DNA of 19,539 nucleotides from an uncultured Candidatus Saccharibacteria bacterium (GTDB lineage Bacteria; Patescibacteriota; Saccharimonadia; Saccharimonadales; Saccharimonadaceae). The DNA lies in the NCBI GenBank assembly GCA_946187605.1, contig CAMHRH010000007.1:1-19539 (forward strand). Reading direction: 5' to 3'. Under the pieces are notes generated by a model. That model searched no databases. It worked only from the letters and a program-made list of their open reading frames with translations, and was not told the origin of the DNA. Of the stretch, positions 7,832-15,084 are shown piece by piece (the stretch's first letter is position 1; each line of letters begins with the position of its first letter). A program made the position numbers and the translations under genes.

Positions 7832-9100
7832 ATGAAAATCGTCATTTCGACTGATATCTACTACCCGATGATAAATGGCGTAGCTGTATTCTCGCGAAAT
7901 CTAGCTGCCGGTCTCAAAAAACGTGGACATAAAGTCATGGTTCTTGCGCCGAGCATTGATGGCGAGTTTTATATTGAAAAAGATGAAGAATTCGGTTTTA
8001 CGGTTGTGCGCTTAAAATCGATGAAAGTCCACGTATATCCAGACCAGATAAATAAGGTTCCTGCGTCGCGCAGTTTAATTGGCGTCAAGTTGCCAAAAAT
8101 TTACTACAAAAATGGCCTCAATGTCAGCCTAAATTGCTATTCGACGATTAAAGAAGTGCTTGATGACTTTCAGCCAGACATTATTCACGATCAAACGCCA
8201 GGGCCAGTCGCTTTGGCAGTTTTTCGCTATGCCAAAAAACGCAATATTCCGCTTGTCTCTACCGACCATGCCTACCCAGATAATTTAACTCAGCAGCTCA
8301 AACTTCCTCATATTGCGAAGAAGCCAATTAACTCAGTTATGAATCGCTACTTTATCAGTTTCTTAAAACGTAGCGAATATGCCACTATGCCTACCGAGCA
8401 AGCTGTAGCCGATTTAATTCCGCAAAAACGCAAACCTTTCAAAGTGCCCGTAGAGGCGCTTAGTAATGGTATTGACTTGTCTCGTTTTGCGAAAGGTCGT
8501 GCGGACAGTGAAATCTATAAAAAATATGGCATCCCAAAAAATAAGCCAATCGTACTCTATGTTGGTCGTGTTGATCCAGAAAAAACTCTTGATGTCCTCA
8601 TGGAAGCATTTGTTAAAGTGCAAGCAAAAATTCCAGAAGCGCAACTCGTTGTAGTTGGCGACGGTACTGCGCGTCCGAAACTTGAAAAGATTATTGAAAA
8701 AGCTGGCATTTCCGAAAACGCACACTTTCTTGGCCGCATAGTTGGCGATGATTTGCCTCAACTTTATCGCACGGGTACGGTATTTGCGATTACTTCCAAA
8801 ACCGAAACGCAGAGTATTGTCCTAATGGAGGCGATGGCTAGTGGGTTACCTTGTGTCGCTGTCAATGCTGGCGCTATCCACGAGTTGGTAAGGAACAATA
8901 AAAATGGCTATCTTTGTGGGCCGGACGATGCGAATGCGGTTTCGCGCGGCATTCAGAAGATTATCGCAGATAAAAAACGTCATGATCGTATGTCGGAAGA
9001 AAGCGTCAAACGTGCTGCGAAGCATGATATTAGTCACACCCTAACGCGCATGGAAGAAATCTACAATCTAGTCCTCGATAATTACGAAAAGGGCGCATAG
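7832..9100 (+). CDS. GT4-family glycosyltransferase (diacylglycerol or mannosyl transferase type)
   Basis: The protein has 422 residues and a GT-B fold. The N-terminal acceptor domain has YYPMINGVAVFSRNLAAGL (10-28) with the Gly-rich loop, IIHDQTPGP (117-125) and STDHAYPDN (143-151). The C-terminal donor domain has LYVGRVDPEKTLDVLMEAF (242-260, with Arg246 and Lys251 for the nucleotide-sugar phosphates), VVVGDGTARPKLE (273-285), and the E-x7-E motif at Glu325 and Glu333 followed by AMASGLPCVA. Members transfer sugars from NDP-sugar to lipids or glycans at the cytoplasmic membrane face; glucosyl-diacylglycerol and PimB-like enzymes share these features. The stop overlaps the next gene's GTG by one base. 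Acceptor and sugar are not predictable here. Confidence 0.9.
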   Translation: MKIVISTDIYYPMINGVAVFSRNLAAGLKKRGHKVMVLAPSIDGEFYIEKDEEFGFTVVRLKSMKVHVYPDQINKVPASRSLIGVKLPKIYYKNGLNVSLNCYSTIKEVLDDFQPDIIHDQTPGPVALAVFRYAKKRNIPLVSTDHAYPDNLTQQLKLPHIAKKPINSVMNRYFISFLKRSEYATMPTEQAVADLIPQKRKPFKVPVEALSNGIDLSRFAKGRADSEIYKKYGIPKNKPIVLYVGRVDPEKTLDVLMEAFVKVQAKIPEAQLVVVGDGTARPKLEKIIEKAGISENAHFLGRIVGDDLPQLYRTGTVFAITSKTETQSIVLMEAMASGLPCVAVNAGAIHELVRNNKNGYLCGPDDANAVSRGIQKIIADKKRHDRMSEESVKRAAKHDISHTLTRMEEIYNLVLDNYEKGA

Positions 9101-9864
9101 TGGCAATCCCGAAAATCATTCACTATGTTTGGGTTGGTACTGCGCCAATTCCTGAGCAGGATCAAAAATATATTGCCGGCTGGCAAAAGCTGAATCCAGA
9201 CTTTAAAATCAAACGCTGGTCCGAGAAAGATATCGACCTCAAAAAGTATCCGCTCGTCAAGAAGGCCCTCGACGAAAAACGCTGGGCGCTCGCTGCCGAT
9301 ATTATTCGCATGTATGCTGTATATACGGATGGCGGTTTCTATTTTGACACTGACGTAGAGTTATTAAAACCAATAAATAATCTCACTAAATACGATGCTG
9401 TTGCCGGTTGGGAATCAAACTTTTGGTTTACTACGGCTGCTTTTGGTGCAAAGAAAAAATCACCGTGGATTGGCAAGATTCTCAAACGTTACGAACTTGC
9501 CGATATAAAACAAAAAATCTCCACGAATACTTTTCTAAAAACTGTCCATAGCCCATCCGTTTATGCAAAAGATTTTTGGCCACTTCAGCTCGATGGTGAA
9601 ACGCATGTTTACGGCGATAATGAGTTTGCAGTTTTCTCGCGCGAGTATTTTAGTCCAAAGCACTATATGACTGGCGCCGACTGTCGTACGAGGAAGACTA
9701 TTGCTTATCATCATTATGCCTCGACTTGGCATACGCGCACGGAAGCTTTGAAAAACTTTTTAAGTCGTAGCAGCTACAAAATTTTTGGGCCACGTATATT
9801 TGCGAAATTTGAGCGCAAATTCAACCAAAAACTCGAGAAACAAATCCGCAAAGAACTACCGTAG
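9100..9864 (+). CDS. GT32-like glycosyltransferase with DXD motif
   Basis: The protein has 254 residues, starting at GTG 9100 in a TAGTG overlap with the GT4 stop. The start IPKIIHYVWVGTAPIP (3-18), the ADIIRMYAVYTDGGFYFDTDVELL block (66-89, with the DXD metal and nucleotide-sugar site at Asp83 and Asp85), and AYHHYASTW (202-210) are hallmarks of the GT32 (Och1/capsular polysaccharide) group. It has no TM segment; a basic, lysine-rich C-terminus may bind the membrane. It probably extends the glycan or glycolipid begun by the GT4 enzyme upstream, which is an operon-based inference. Confidence 0.88.
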   Translation: MAIPKIIHYVWVGTAPIPEQDQKYIAGWQKLNPDFKIKRWSEKDIDLKKYPLVKKALDEKRWALAADIIRMYAVYTDGGFYFDTDVELLKPINNLTKYDAVAGWESNFWFTTAAFGAKKKSPWIGKILKRYELADIKQKISTNTFLKTVHSPSVYAKDFWPLQLDGETHVYGDNEFAVFSREYFSPKHYMTGADCRTRKTIAYHHYASTWHTRTEALKNFLSRSSYKIFGPRIFAKFERKFNQKLEKQIRKELP

Positions 9865-9870
9865 TATAAT
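9865..9870 (+). promoter_or_regulatory. -10 box (TATAAT) that sets the smpB start
   Basis: A perfect TATAAT directly abuts an ATG at 9871 and ends 6 bases before a second in-frame ATG at 9877. Transcription should begin near 9877, so the first ATG would lie outside the mRNA and the second is the likely start of a leaderless message. No good -35 is seen. Confidence 0.6.
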
Positions 9871-9876
9871 ATGAAC

Positions 9877-10302
9877 ATGAAAAAGACCAAAAAGCCGACC
9901 GCGCAGAAGGTCGTCAATCGTCGTGCGCATTATGACTACAATCTTTCCGACAAACTCGAGGTCGGCATGGTTTTAACCGGCGCACAAGTTCGCCAAATTC
10001 GCGACCATCATGCACAGCTGAAAGGCACTTACGTCACGCTTCGACGCGGTGAATTATGGTTGCTTGGCCTGACCTTGGGTACTGACACGGAGCAGGATAT
10101 TAAGCTCCTGGCTACCAAAAAGCAGATTGCTGGTCTTGACCGCGCAAAGCAACAGGGCAATACGATTGTTCCGGTTGAACTCCTTCCGCTCAAGCGCCAC
10201 ATTAAGTTAATTATTGCTGTCGGCGAAGGTAAGAAGAAGTTTGATAAGCGTCAGACTATCAAATCTCGCGACCTCGACCGCGAATCGCGCCGTTTCCGCT
10301 AA
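9877..10302 (+). CDS. smpB: SsrA-binding protein SmpB (compact form)
   Basis: The protein has 141 residues from ATG 9877; an in-frame ATG at 9871 is less likely given the adjacent TATAAT. SmpB binds tmRNA and delivers it to stalled ribosomes in trans-translation. Recognisable segments are NRRAHYDYNLSDKLEVGMVL (14-33), TGAQVRQIRDHHAQLKGTYV, GELWLLGLTLG, LLATKKQI, and the C-terminal KKKFDKRQTIKSRDLDRESRR with the DKR motif. Compared with the textbook protein, TGAQVRQIR replaces the usual TGTEVKSLR, and the loop normally containing HDPxRPRKLLLH is shortened by roughly ten residues. The C-terminal tail is brief. No tmRNA gene is seen in this window. Confidence 0.9.
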   Translation: MKKTKKPTAQKVVNRRAHYDYNLSDKLEVGMVLTGAQVRQIRDHHAQLKGTYVTLRRGELWLLGLTLGTDTEQDIKLLATKKQIAGLDRAKQQGNTIVPVELLPLKRHIKLIIAVGEGKKKFDKRQTIKSRDLDRESRRFR

Positions 10303-10315
10303 GAGAGAAATATGG

Positions 10316-10353
10316 TATAATAATAATTCATAAATATTATTATTTTAATGGAG
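10316..10353 (+). promoter_or_regulatory. aspS promoter and ribosome-binding site
   Basis: An extended -10 (TGG followed by TATAAT at 10316-10321) sits 14 bases after the smpB stop; no clear -35 is present. The predicted start near 10328 gives a leader of about 32 bases. GGAG at 10350-10353 lies 6 bases before ATG 10360. Unlike most promoter-proximal genes here, aspS therefore has a conventional leader with a Shine-Dalgarno. Confidence 0.7.
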
Positions 10354-10359
10354 TAAAAA

Positions 10360-12123
10360 ATGAGGTCATTAGCAAAAGATCTAACTGTCGAATCTGGTAA
10401 AGTTCAATTGGCCGGTTGGGTGAATTCGCGCCGTGATCATGGTGGTCTCATTTTTATCGACTTACGTGACCATACCGGTATTATCCAGCTCGTGATTGAT
10501 CCTCAGACCGAAGATGCTTTTAAGCTTGCGGAGCGTTTGCGTGATGAATTTGTTATTCGCGCTGAAGGTACTGTTCGTCAGCGCGGTGAGGGGCTAGAGA
10601 ACCCGAACATTCCTACTGGTACGATTGAAGTTGTTGTCGAATCTCTTGAATTACTCAACCGCTCGGAGGCTCTCCCGGTTTCTACTCATGATGAAGGTGT
10701 CGAGACGGGCGAGGAATTGCGTCTCAAATATCGTTATCTTGATTTGCGCCGTCCAAGCATGCAGGCACGTCTTGCCCGCCGCGCGAAATACTACAAATTC
10801 ATGCGCAACTATATGGATGAGCATGATTTTATCGAAATCACGACACCTATTCTCGCAAACTCATCTCCGGAAGGAGCTCGTGATTTTATCATTCCGTCTC
10901 GTCTTCATCCTGGTCAATTTTATGCTTTGCCGCAAGCGCCGCAGCAGTTCAAGCAGCTATTGATGGTTGGCGGCGTTCCTCGCTATTACCAAATTGCTAC
11001 TTGTTTTCGCGATGAGGATCCGCGCGCAGACCGCTTGTATGGCGATTTCTATCAGCTTGACTGTGAGATGTCCTTTGTTGAGTCTGGCGAGGAAGTTCGT
11101 GAGACCCTCGAGCCGCTCATGAAGAGTCTTGTGACGGATTTTGCTGGCAAAAAACTTTTTTCTGAGGACATTCCGCGCATTCCTTACCGTGAATCAATGG
11201 AAAAATATGGCGTCGATAAACCAGATCTTCGCTACGATATGCAACTAATCGATCTAACTGAGGACCTGAAAGACACCGAATTCTCAGTATTTGCGAAAGC
11301 TGAATGTGTTAAAGCGATTTGCGTTAAAAATGGTGCTGACTTATCTCGTTCGCAAATTGATGGCTTCACTGAACAGGCGCGTAAGCTTGGTGCTGGCGGC
11401 CTTGCGTACCTAACCTATACAAATGACGGCATCAAGTCTCCAATTGCCAAGTTCTTGAGTGAAGCCGAGCTTAATGCTATCACTGAAAAAACCGGCGCCG
11501 AAGCTGGCGATGCGGTATTCTTTGGCGCTGATGATCGCGATAAGGTTAATAAAGTACTTGGTCAGCTCCGCATTGCTTTTGCAGATCATTTCGGCCTTAA
11601 AGATCCGAATGTCGTTGCGTTTTGCTGGATCGTTGATTTTCCATTTTATGAATGGGATGAGGGCGCTCGCAAGCTCGACTTTGGTCACAACCCATTTTCG
11701 ATGCCGAAGGGCGGTCTTCCGGCACTAGAGAACGCCAAGAATGACAAAGAAAAACTCGCTATTGTCGCTGATCAGTTTGATATGGTGATGAACGGCTATG
11801 AGATTTGTTCTGGCGCCGTCCGCAACCATAATCCGGGCATTATGTATAAGGCCTTCGGACTTCTTGGTTACGATAAGGAATATGTCGAGTCGCGCTTCGG
11901 TGGTCTTCTGAATGCATTTAAGTTTGGCGCACCGCCACACGCCGGTTGTGCGTTCGGTGTCGATCGTATCTTCATGGTACTCGAAAATACCGAGAATATT
12001 CGCGACATCGTTGCCTTCCCGAAGAACGGTTCCGGCGTCGACCTGATGATGGGCTCACCGTCGGTAGTTGATGATTATCAGATTACGGACTGTCATTTAC
12101 AAATTATCCCAGAAGACGAATAG
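10360..12123 (+). CDS. aspS: Aspartyl-tRNA synthetase (probably non-discriminating, Asp/Asn)
   Basis: The protein has 587 residues, full length for the bacterial class IIb enzyme, which charges tRNA with aspartate using ATP. The N-terminal OB-fold anticodon-binding domain has GWVNSRRDHGGLIFIDLRD (19-37). The catalytic core has PQAPQQFKQLLMVGG, motif 2 CFRDEDPRADR, a GAD insertion at about residues 285-410, FGAPPHAGCAFGVDRI (motif 3 Arg) and the final VDDYQITD. Two residues that in Pseudomonas-type enzymes mark relaxed tRNA specificity are present: His27 after SRRD, and Gly78 in RGEGLEN where discriminating enzymes have Lys. Charging of tRNA-Asn, for correction by GatCAB, is therefore suggested. 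A strong terminator follows. Confidence 0.96.
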   Translation: MRSLAKDLTVESGKVQLAGWVNSRRDHGGLIFIDLRDHTGIIQLVIDPQTEDAFKLAERLRDEFVIRAEGTVRQRGEGLENPNIPTGTIEVVVESLELLNRSEALPVSTHDEGVETGEELRLKYRYLDLRRPSMQARLARRAKYYKFMRNYMDEHDFIEITTPILANSSPEGARDFIIPSRLHPGQFYALPQAPQQFKQLLMVGGVPRYYQIATCFRDEDPRADRLYGDFYQLDCEMSFVESGEEVRETLEPLMKSLVTDFAGKKLFSEDIPRIPYRESMEKYGVDKPDLRYDMQLIDLTEDLKDTEFSVFAKAECVKAICVKNGADLSRSQIDGFTEQARKLGAGGLAYLTYTNDGIKSPIAKFLSEAELNAITEKTGAEAGDAVFFGADDRDKVNKVLGQLRIAFADHFGLKDPNVVAFCWIVDFPFYEWDEGARKLDFGHNPFSMPKGGLPALENAKNDKEKLAIVADQFDMVMNGYEICSGAVRNHNPGIMYKAFGLLGYDKEYVESRFGGLLNAFKFGAPPHAGCAFGVDRIFMVLENTENIRDIVAFPKNGSGVDLMMGSPSVVDDYQITDCHLQIIPEDE

Positions 12124-12129
12124 CGATGG

Positions 12130-12165
12130 AGGACTCCGTTATGAATGATAGCGGAGTCCTTTTTT
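12130..12165 (+). terminator. Rho-independent terminator after aspS
   Basis: A 13-bp stem with one wobble pair (12130-12142 with 12148-12160; core AGGACTCCG) has a GAATG loop and is followed by a T-rich tail to 12165. It begins 6 bases after the aspS stop. Confidence 0.95.
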
Positions 12166-12179
12166 GTTATCTAAAATGC

Positions 12180-12185
12180 TATAAT
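12180..12185 (+). promoter_or_regulatory. Extended -10 box (TGC-TATAAT) for the secreted coiled-coil gene, leaderless
   Basis: A perfect TATAAT preceded by TGC starts 14 bases after the aspS terminator and ends 7 bases before ATG 12193. No Shine-Dalgarno or clear -35 is present. Confidence 0.65.
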
Positions 12186-12192
12186 ACACTTT

Positions 12193-12699
12193 ATGAGAAA
12201 AACCGTTGCTATACTTGCCGTGATTATTGCTTTAGCGCCGGTTAATTCTGTCTCGGCAAAAACCATTTCCGAAGAGCAAAAGGGTGTCATATCTGCTAAC
12301 TGTTCTAGTATTAAATTCCGTCTTCAAAAGGTGCAAAAAGACGGCCCGAAAAGCCGCGTACATCTTGGTGCACAGTATGAAGCGCTATCTACTGGATTAA
12401 TGATGAACTTAAACTTGCGCCTGGTTAAAAATGACCTTGCAAACGCCGATATTGCTAGCCAGCAAAGCGACTTCGCCGCCGAGCGTGAGCAGTTCAAACA
12501 GAACTTCATTAGCTACTCGCAGGGTTTAGATGACCTTTTAAATATTGATTGTCGTGCTGAACCGCAAAAGTTCTACGATAAGCTTGAAAAAGTGCGCGAA
12601 AAACGTGGCATGATTAATGAAAGCATTAGCCGCATTAATAAAATAATAAAGACGCATCGCGAGTCGATTGTTCAGCTAAAGGAGGACCTAGGTGAGTAA
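12193..12699 (+). CDS. Secreted helical (coiled-coil) protein of unknown function
   Basis: The protein has 168 residues. A Sec signal peptide is clear: MRKTVAILAVIIALAPVNSV with a VSA cleavage site near residue 22. The mature part is almost entirely predicted helix with heptad-like spacing (RLQKVQKDG, LRLVKNDLANADIASQQSDF, KFYDKLEKVREKRGMI, RINKIIKTHRESIVQLKEDL). Two cysteines, Cys37 (ANCSS) and Cys120 (IDCRA), could pair. I do not recognise a family. It overlaps the next gene by 8 bases, so the two are translated together and may form one envelope complex. The aspS terminator isolates the pair on the left. Confidence 0.8.
   Translation: MRKTVAILAVIIALAPVNSVSAKTISEEQKGVISANCSSIKFRLQKVQKDGPKSRVHLGAQYEALSTGLMMNLNLRLVKNDLANADIASQQSDFAAEREQFKQNFISYSQGLDDLLNIDCRAEPQKFYDKLEKVREKRGMINESISRINKIIKTHRESIVQLKEDLGE
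12681..12685 (+). promoter_or_regulatory. Shine-Dalgarno deciding a GTG start
   Basis: GGAGG within the upstream coding sequence lies 6 bases before GTG 12692. It supports a GTG start that overlaps the end of the previous gene by 8 bases. Confidence 0.8.
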
Positions 12700-13066
12700 A
12701 GATTCTACTGGTCATGGGCGAAGAAACCTGGTTATTTTAGGTTTTGGCGCGCTTACGATCGCTGTAATATCGACCGCAGTAAGCTTGCAGATTTATCGTG
12801 CGACCGGCGATATTTATCTTGACCGTTCGCGCCCTGGTTATATCTCCGAGGGCGAGAAGCATAATGAAAAAGATGACTACAAGGATATTTTTTCTGAAGA
12901 AGGTGCAATTACGGCTGAAGTCGTTGATGATTATTTGAAGAAACTGGACGGCATTATTGAGCAAATTGACAATGCATCTGGTGATTTCTCGCTTGATGCA
13001 ATATCTGACGATACTTTGGGAATTGCTACTGAAGGCGAAAGCATTGAAGAATTAGGCGAAGAGTAA
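12692..13066 (+). CDS. Small single-pass membrane protein with acidic exposed tail
   Basis: The protein has 124 residues from GTG 12692. A short basic N-terminus (MSKDSTGHGRRN) is followed by one TM helix at about 13-35 (LVILGFGALTIAVISTAVSL). The remainder is outside and acidic (KDDYKDIFSEEGAITAEVVDDYLKKLDGIIEQI), with one predicted helix and an Asp/Glu-rich end. The family is not recognised. Coupling to the secreted helical protein suggests that the anchored tail and the secreted coiled coil interact. The stop is only 2 bases from the stop of the convergent Mur ligase gene, and no terminator lies between. Confidence 0.78.
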   Translation: MSKDSTGHGRRNLVILGFGALTIAVISTAVSLQIYRATGDIYLDRSRPGYISEGEKHNEKDDYKDIFSEEGAITAEVVDDYLKKLDGIIEQIDNASGDFSLDAISDDTLGIATEGESIEELGEE

Positions 13067-13068
13067 TA

Positions 13069-14289
13069 TCAATCTTTAAATACTTCGCGAATCCACTCAT
13101 CGCCGGTTGCGCCACCAGCCTCCATGAGTATCATCCAGCCATCGTTACGTAATTGGTGTAGCGTTTCGGACAATTTATCATTTAGCTCTGCCGCCTCAGC
13201 AATCTCAGAATTATGCATATACGGAATTAAATCCTCTGGTTTCAAAACGGCTTGATTTGGGTCCTCGCGTAACTGAAAAGTTGGCACCCAGAATAACTTA
13301 TCGATTCCAATAAAGACATCGCCATAATCTTTGCGACATTCGTACTGGCGGCGATTTTGTAGCGGCTCATAAACCATTGCGACACCCCTGTAGTCTTTAC
13401 GCTCCTTTAGTTCGCGCGCCATCTGTACAGTAGCTCTAATCTCCTCGGGATGATGTCCGTAATCCGTGAAGACGTTTGGTGACACTTCCTCGAAACGTCG
13501 TTCAGCACCAGGGAAGCGGTTTAGAATCTCGATAATCTCCTCGTCTGAAGCGTCGCATAGGTGGCGCATTGTTGCGAGTACGACTGAGGCGTCTTTGCGG
13601 CGCAGCTCACCCGGAAGCGTAATCCTCTCATCGATTGTTGTATTTTTTACAACAATCTCAGACTGGCTCTCAAACTGCTGAAAGGCTGCTTCGTAATCTT
13701 CGCGTGTTGGATAAATGTCGGCATGGTCATAGTCAACCGAAACGATTGCTGCAACGTACGGATGAAATGCTAAAAAGTTTCGGTCGAATTCGTCTGCCTC
13801 GTAGGCAAAATATTGCGAGTCTGGGTTAAATTGGCTTCGTCCCGCCCATGGTAAGCTCGTACCGACGGCGTAATTTAGCGGTAAACCTAACTCGTGGAAG
13901 ACCCAGATTAACATCGATGTTGTAGTTGTTTTGCCGTGCGTACCGGCCACGGCAAGCATCTTAAGATTGTATTTTTCCAGGAATTCTGCAATGAACTCGT
14001 CGCGCTTACTAACGCGAATTCCGGCTTCTTTGGCGGCAACTAGCTCAGGATTGTCTGCGCGAAGCGCTGACGTATAAACATACCAATCTACGCCCTCAGC
14101 AATCTTCTCGCGTAAGAAGCTGCCGTCTTGTGGCCCATACTTCACTTCGATGCCGCGCGCTTCAAGTTCGGGCGCGATTTCTCCGCGTCGCATATCCGAA
14201 CCGCATACTTCTAGTCCCATATCTTGTGCAATTTCCGCCAGTGGACTAATCCCGACACCGTTTATCCCTGAAAAATATAGTTTAGTCAT
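13069..14289 (-). CDS. murC: UDP-N-acetylmuramate--L-alanine ligase-like Mur ligase (shortened)
   Basis: The protein has 406 residues from ATG 14289-14287. An upstream extension to 14418 is rejected because it reads back through the promoter and has no Mur-like sequence. Members add L-alanine to UDP-MurNAc with ATP in the cytoplasm. Seen are the N-terminal Rossmann-like YFSGINGVGISPLAEI (5-20) and GSDMR, P-loop GTHGKTTTTS (117-126), YEADEFDR (163-170), VSVDYDHADIY (184-194 region), FPGAERRFEE (259-268) and TDYGHHPEEIRAT (275-287). The usual length is about 450-480. The central domain is shorter, the family's HNxxNxxAA stretch reads LPGELRRKDASVV, and FQPHRYxRT is replaced by YEPLQNRRQY. Mpl (murein tripeptide ligase) is the main alternative. 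Name confidence is lower than family confidence. Confidence 0.82.
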   Translation of the reverse strand: MTKLYFSGINGVGISPLAEIAQDMGLEVCGSDMRRGEIAPELEARGIEVKYGPQDGSFLREKIAEGVDWYVYTSALRADNPELVAAKEAGIRVSKRDEFIAEFLEKYNLKMLAVAGTHGKTTTTSMLIWVFHELGLPLNYAVGTSLPWAGRSQFNPDSQYFAYEADEFDRNFLAFHPYVAAIVSVDYDHADIYPTREDYEAAFQQFESQSEIVVKNTTIDERITLPGELRRKDASVVLATMRHLCDASDEEIIEILNRFPGAERRFEEVSPNVFTDYGHHPEEIRATVQMARELKERKDYRGVAMVYEPLQNRRQYECRKDYGDVFIGIDKLFWVPTFQLREDPNQAVLKPEDLIPYMHNSEIAEAAELNDKLSETLHQLRNDGWMILMEAGGATGDEWIREVFKD

Positions 14290-14291
14290 GC

Positions 14292-14297
14292 TATAAT
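14292..14297 (+). promoter_or_regulatory. Extended -10 box (TGC-TATAAT) for the two-TM protein
   Basis: TATAAT preceded by TGC ends 11 bases before ATG 14309, leaving a leader of a few bases and no Shine-Dalgarno. CTGAAA at 14268-14273 is a fair -35. It overlaps the opposing -10 box of the Mur ligase promoter. Confidence 0.6.
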
Positions 14298-14324
14298 CAT
14301 AATATATTATGGGTGGACTGTCTA
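14296..14324 (-). promoter_or_regulatory. Promoter of the Mur ligase gene, leaderless
   Basis: On the minus strand TAGACA (14324-14319) and TATGAT (14301-14296) are exactly 17 bases apart. The -10 ends 6 bases before ATG 14289, so transcription should start at the start codon. The -35 lies inside the divergent coding sequence. Confidence 0.72.
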
Positions 14325-15025
14325 AGAATAAGTTGAGGCAGGCATTGATAAAAATCTTTCGGATACGTAGCTGGAAGATTGCTTTAATTTTGATACTCTT
14401 AGGATTCTTAGCAGCCACGCTACTGCGCTTTGATCATATCGAGATGGCGCGGCTTCGCGAAGCTGTACTCGCCGCCGATCAGGCCGACGACGACGAGCAG
14501 ACGATCGCGGCATTAAATGAACTCCGAAATTTTACCTTGAGTCACATCATCTTCAATACCGTCGAAGACAATGGCGTGCAACGCATTGTCTTTGGTACTG
14601 GTCCGTTTTATCTTGAGAATCAATATCTTCGAAAGGCTAGGGAAGCGGTAGCGAAAGCGCAAGAAGAGGTTGAGCGACATACATCAAACCCGAACGGCAA
14701 CATTTACAAGAAAGTCTCCGATATTTGCGATACGCAAGGCAAGCGTTATGGCTGGCGCTATCCCGACACTCGTTATATTAACTGTTGGGTAAACGAACTT
14801 AATGCCTATCCGTCGATTGATAATATGGATGTTTATGGTAGTGCGAACCTGCCATCTACGGAGCTTTTTCGCTACGAATTTTCTTCGCCATACTGGTATC
14901 CATGTGCGTCCGGTATTGTTATCTTGATATGTTTAATCTTAACTATTGCTCTAATTATTAGATTTATTATTTGGCTCGTTATTCGCATTGCAATGCTTAT
15001 GGTTGGCCACTCTGATAAAAAGTAA
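14309..15025 (+). CDS. Membrane protein with two TM segments and an extracellular domain
   Basis: The protein has 238 residues. A basic N-terminus precedes TM1 at about 22-40 (WKIALILILLGFLAATLL). An extracytoplasmic helical region of about 160 residues follows (ARLREAVLAADQADDDEQTIAALNELRNF; YLENQYLRKAREAVAKAQEEVER). A hydrophobic C-terminus at about 200-232 (GIVILICLILTIALIIRFIIWLVIRIAML) ends in HSDKK. Cysteines at DICDTQ, INCWVN and YPCAS lie on the predicted outer side. It resembles conserved but unnamed Saccharibacteria membrane proteins I recall, without a function. It shares a 19-base divergent promoter region with the Mur ligase gene, which hints at a common cell-envelope role. Confidence 0.8.
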   Translation: MGGLSKNKLRQALIKIFRIRSWKIALILILLGFLAATLLRFDHIEMARLREAVLAADQADDDEQTIAALNELRNFTLSHIIFNTVEDNGVQRIVFGTGPFYLENQYLRKAREAVAKAQEEVERHTSNPNGNIYKKVSDICDTQGKRYGWRYPDTRYINCWVNELNAYPSIDNMDVYGSANLPSTELFRYEFSSPYWYPCASGIVILICLILTIALIIRFIIWLVIRIAMLMVGHSDKK

Positions 15026-15033
15026 CTTTCCTC

Positions 15034-15084
15034 TTGACATTACCTTATAAGGGGTCATAAGATAGAGACATAAACTAACGGAGG
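15034..15084 (+). promoter_or_regulatory. Promoter and ribosome-binding site of the 68-residue protein gene
   Basis: TTGACA at 15034-15039 and TAAGAT at 15058-15063 are 18 bases apart. The spacer contains the perfect palindrome CCTTATAAGG (15043-15052), a possible operator. The predicted start is near 15070. GGAGG at 15080-15084 lies 10 bases before ATG 15095. Confidence 0.68.

Noticed and set aside
14290..14418. N-terminal extension of the Mur ligase to 14418
   Set aside because: It reads through the divergent promoter and into the opposing gene; the Mur N-terminus begins cleanly at MTKLYFSGING.
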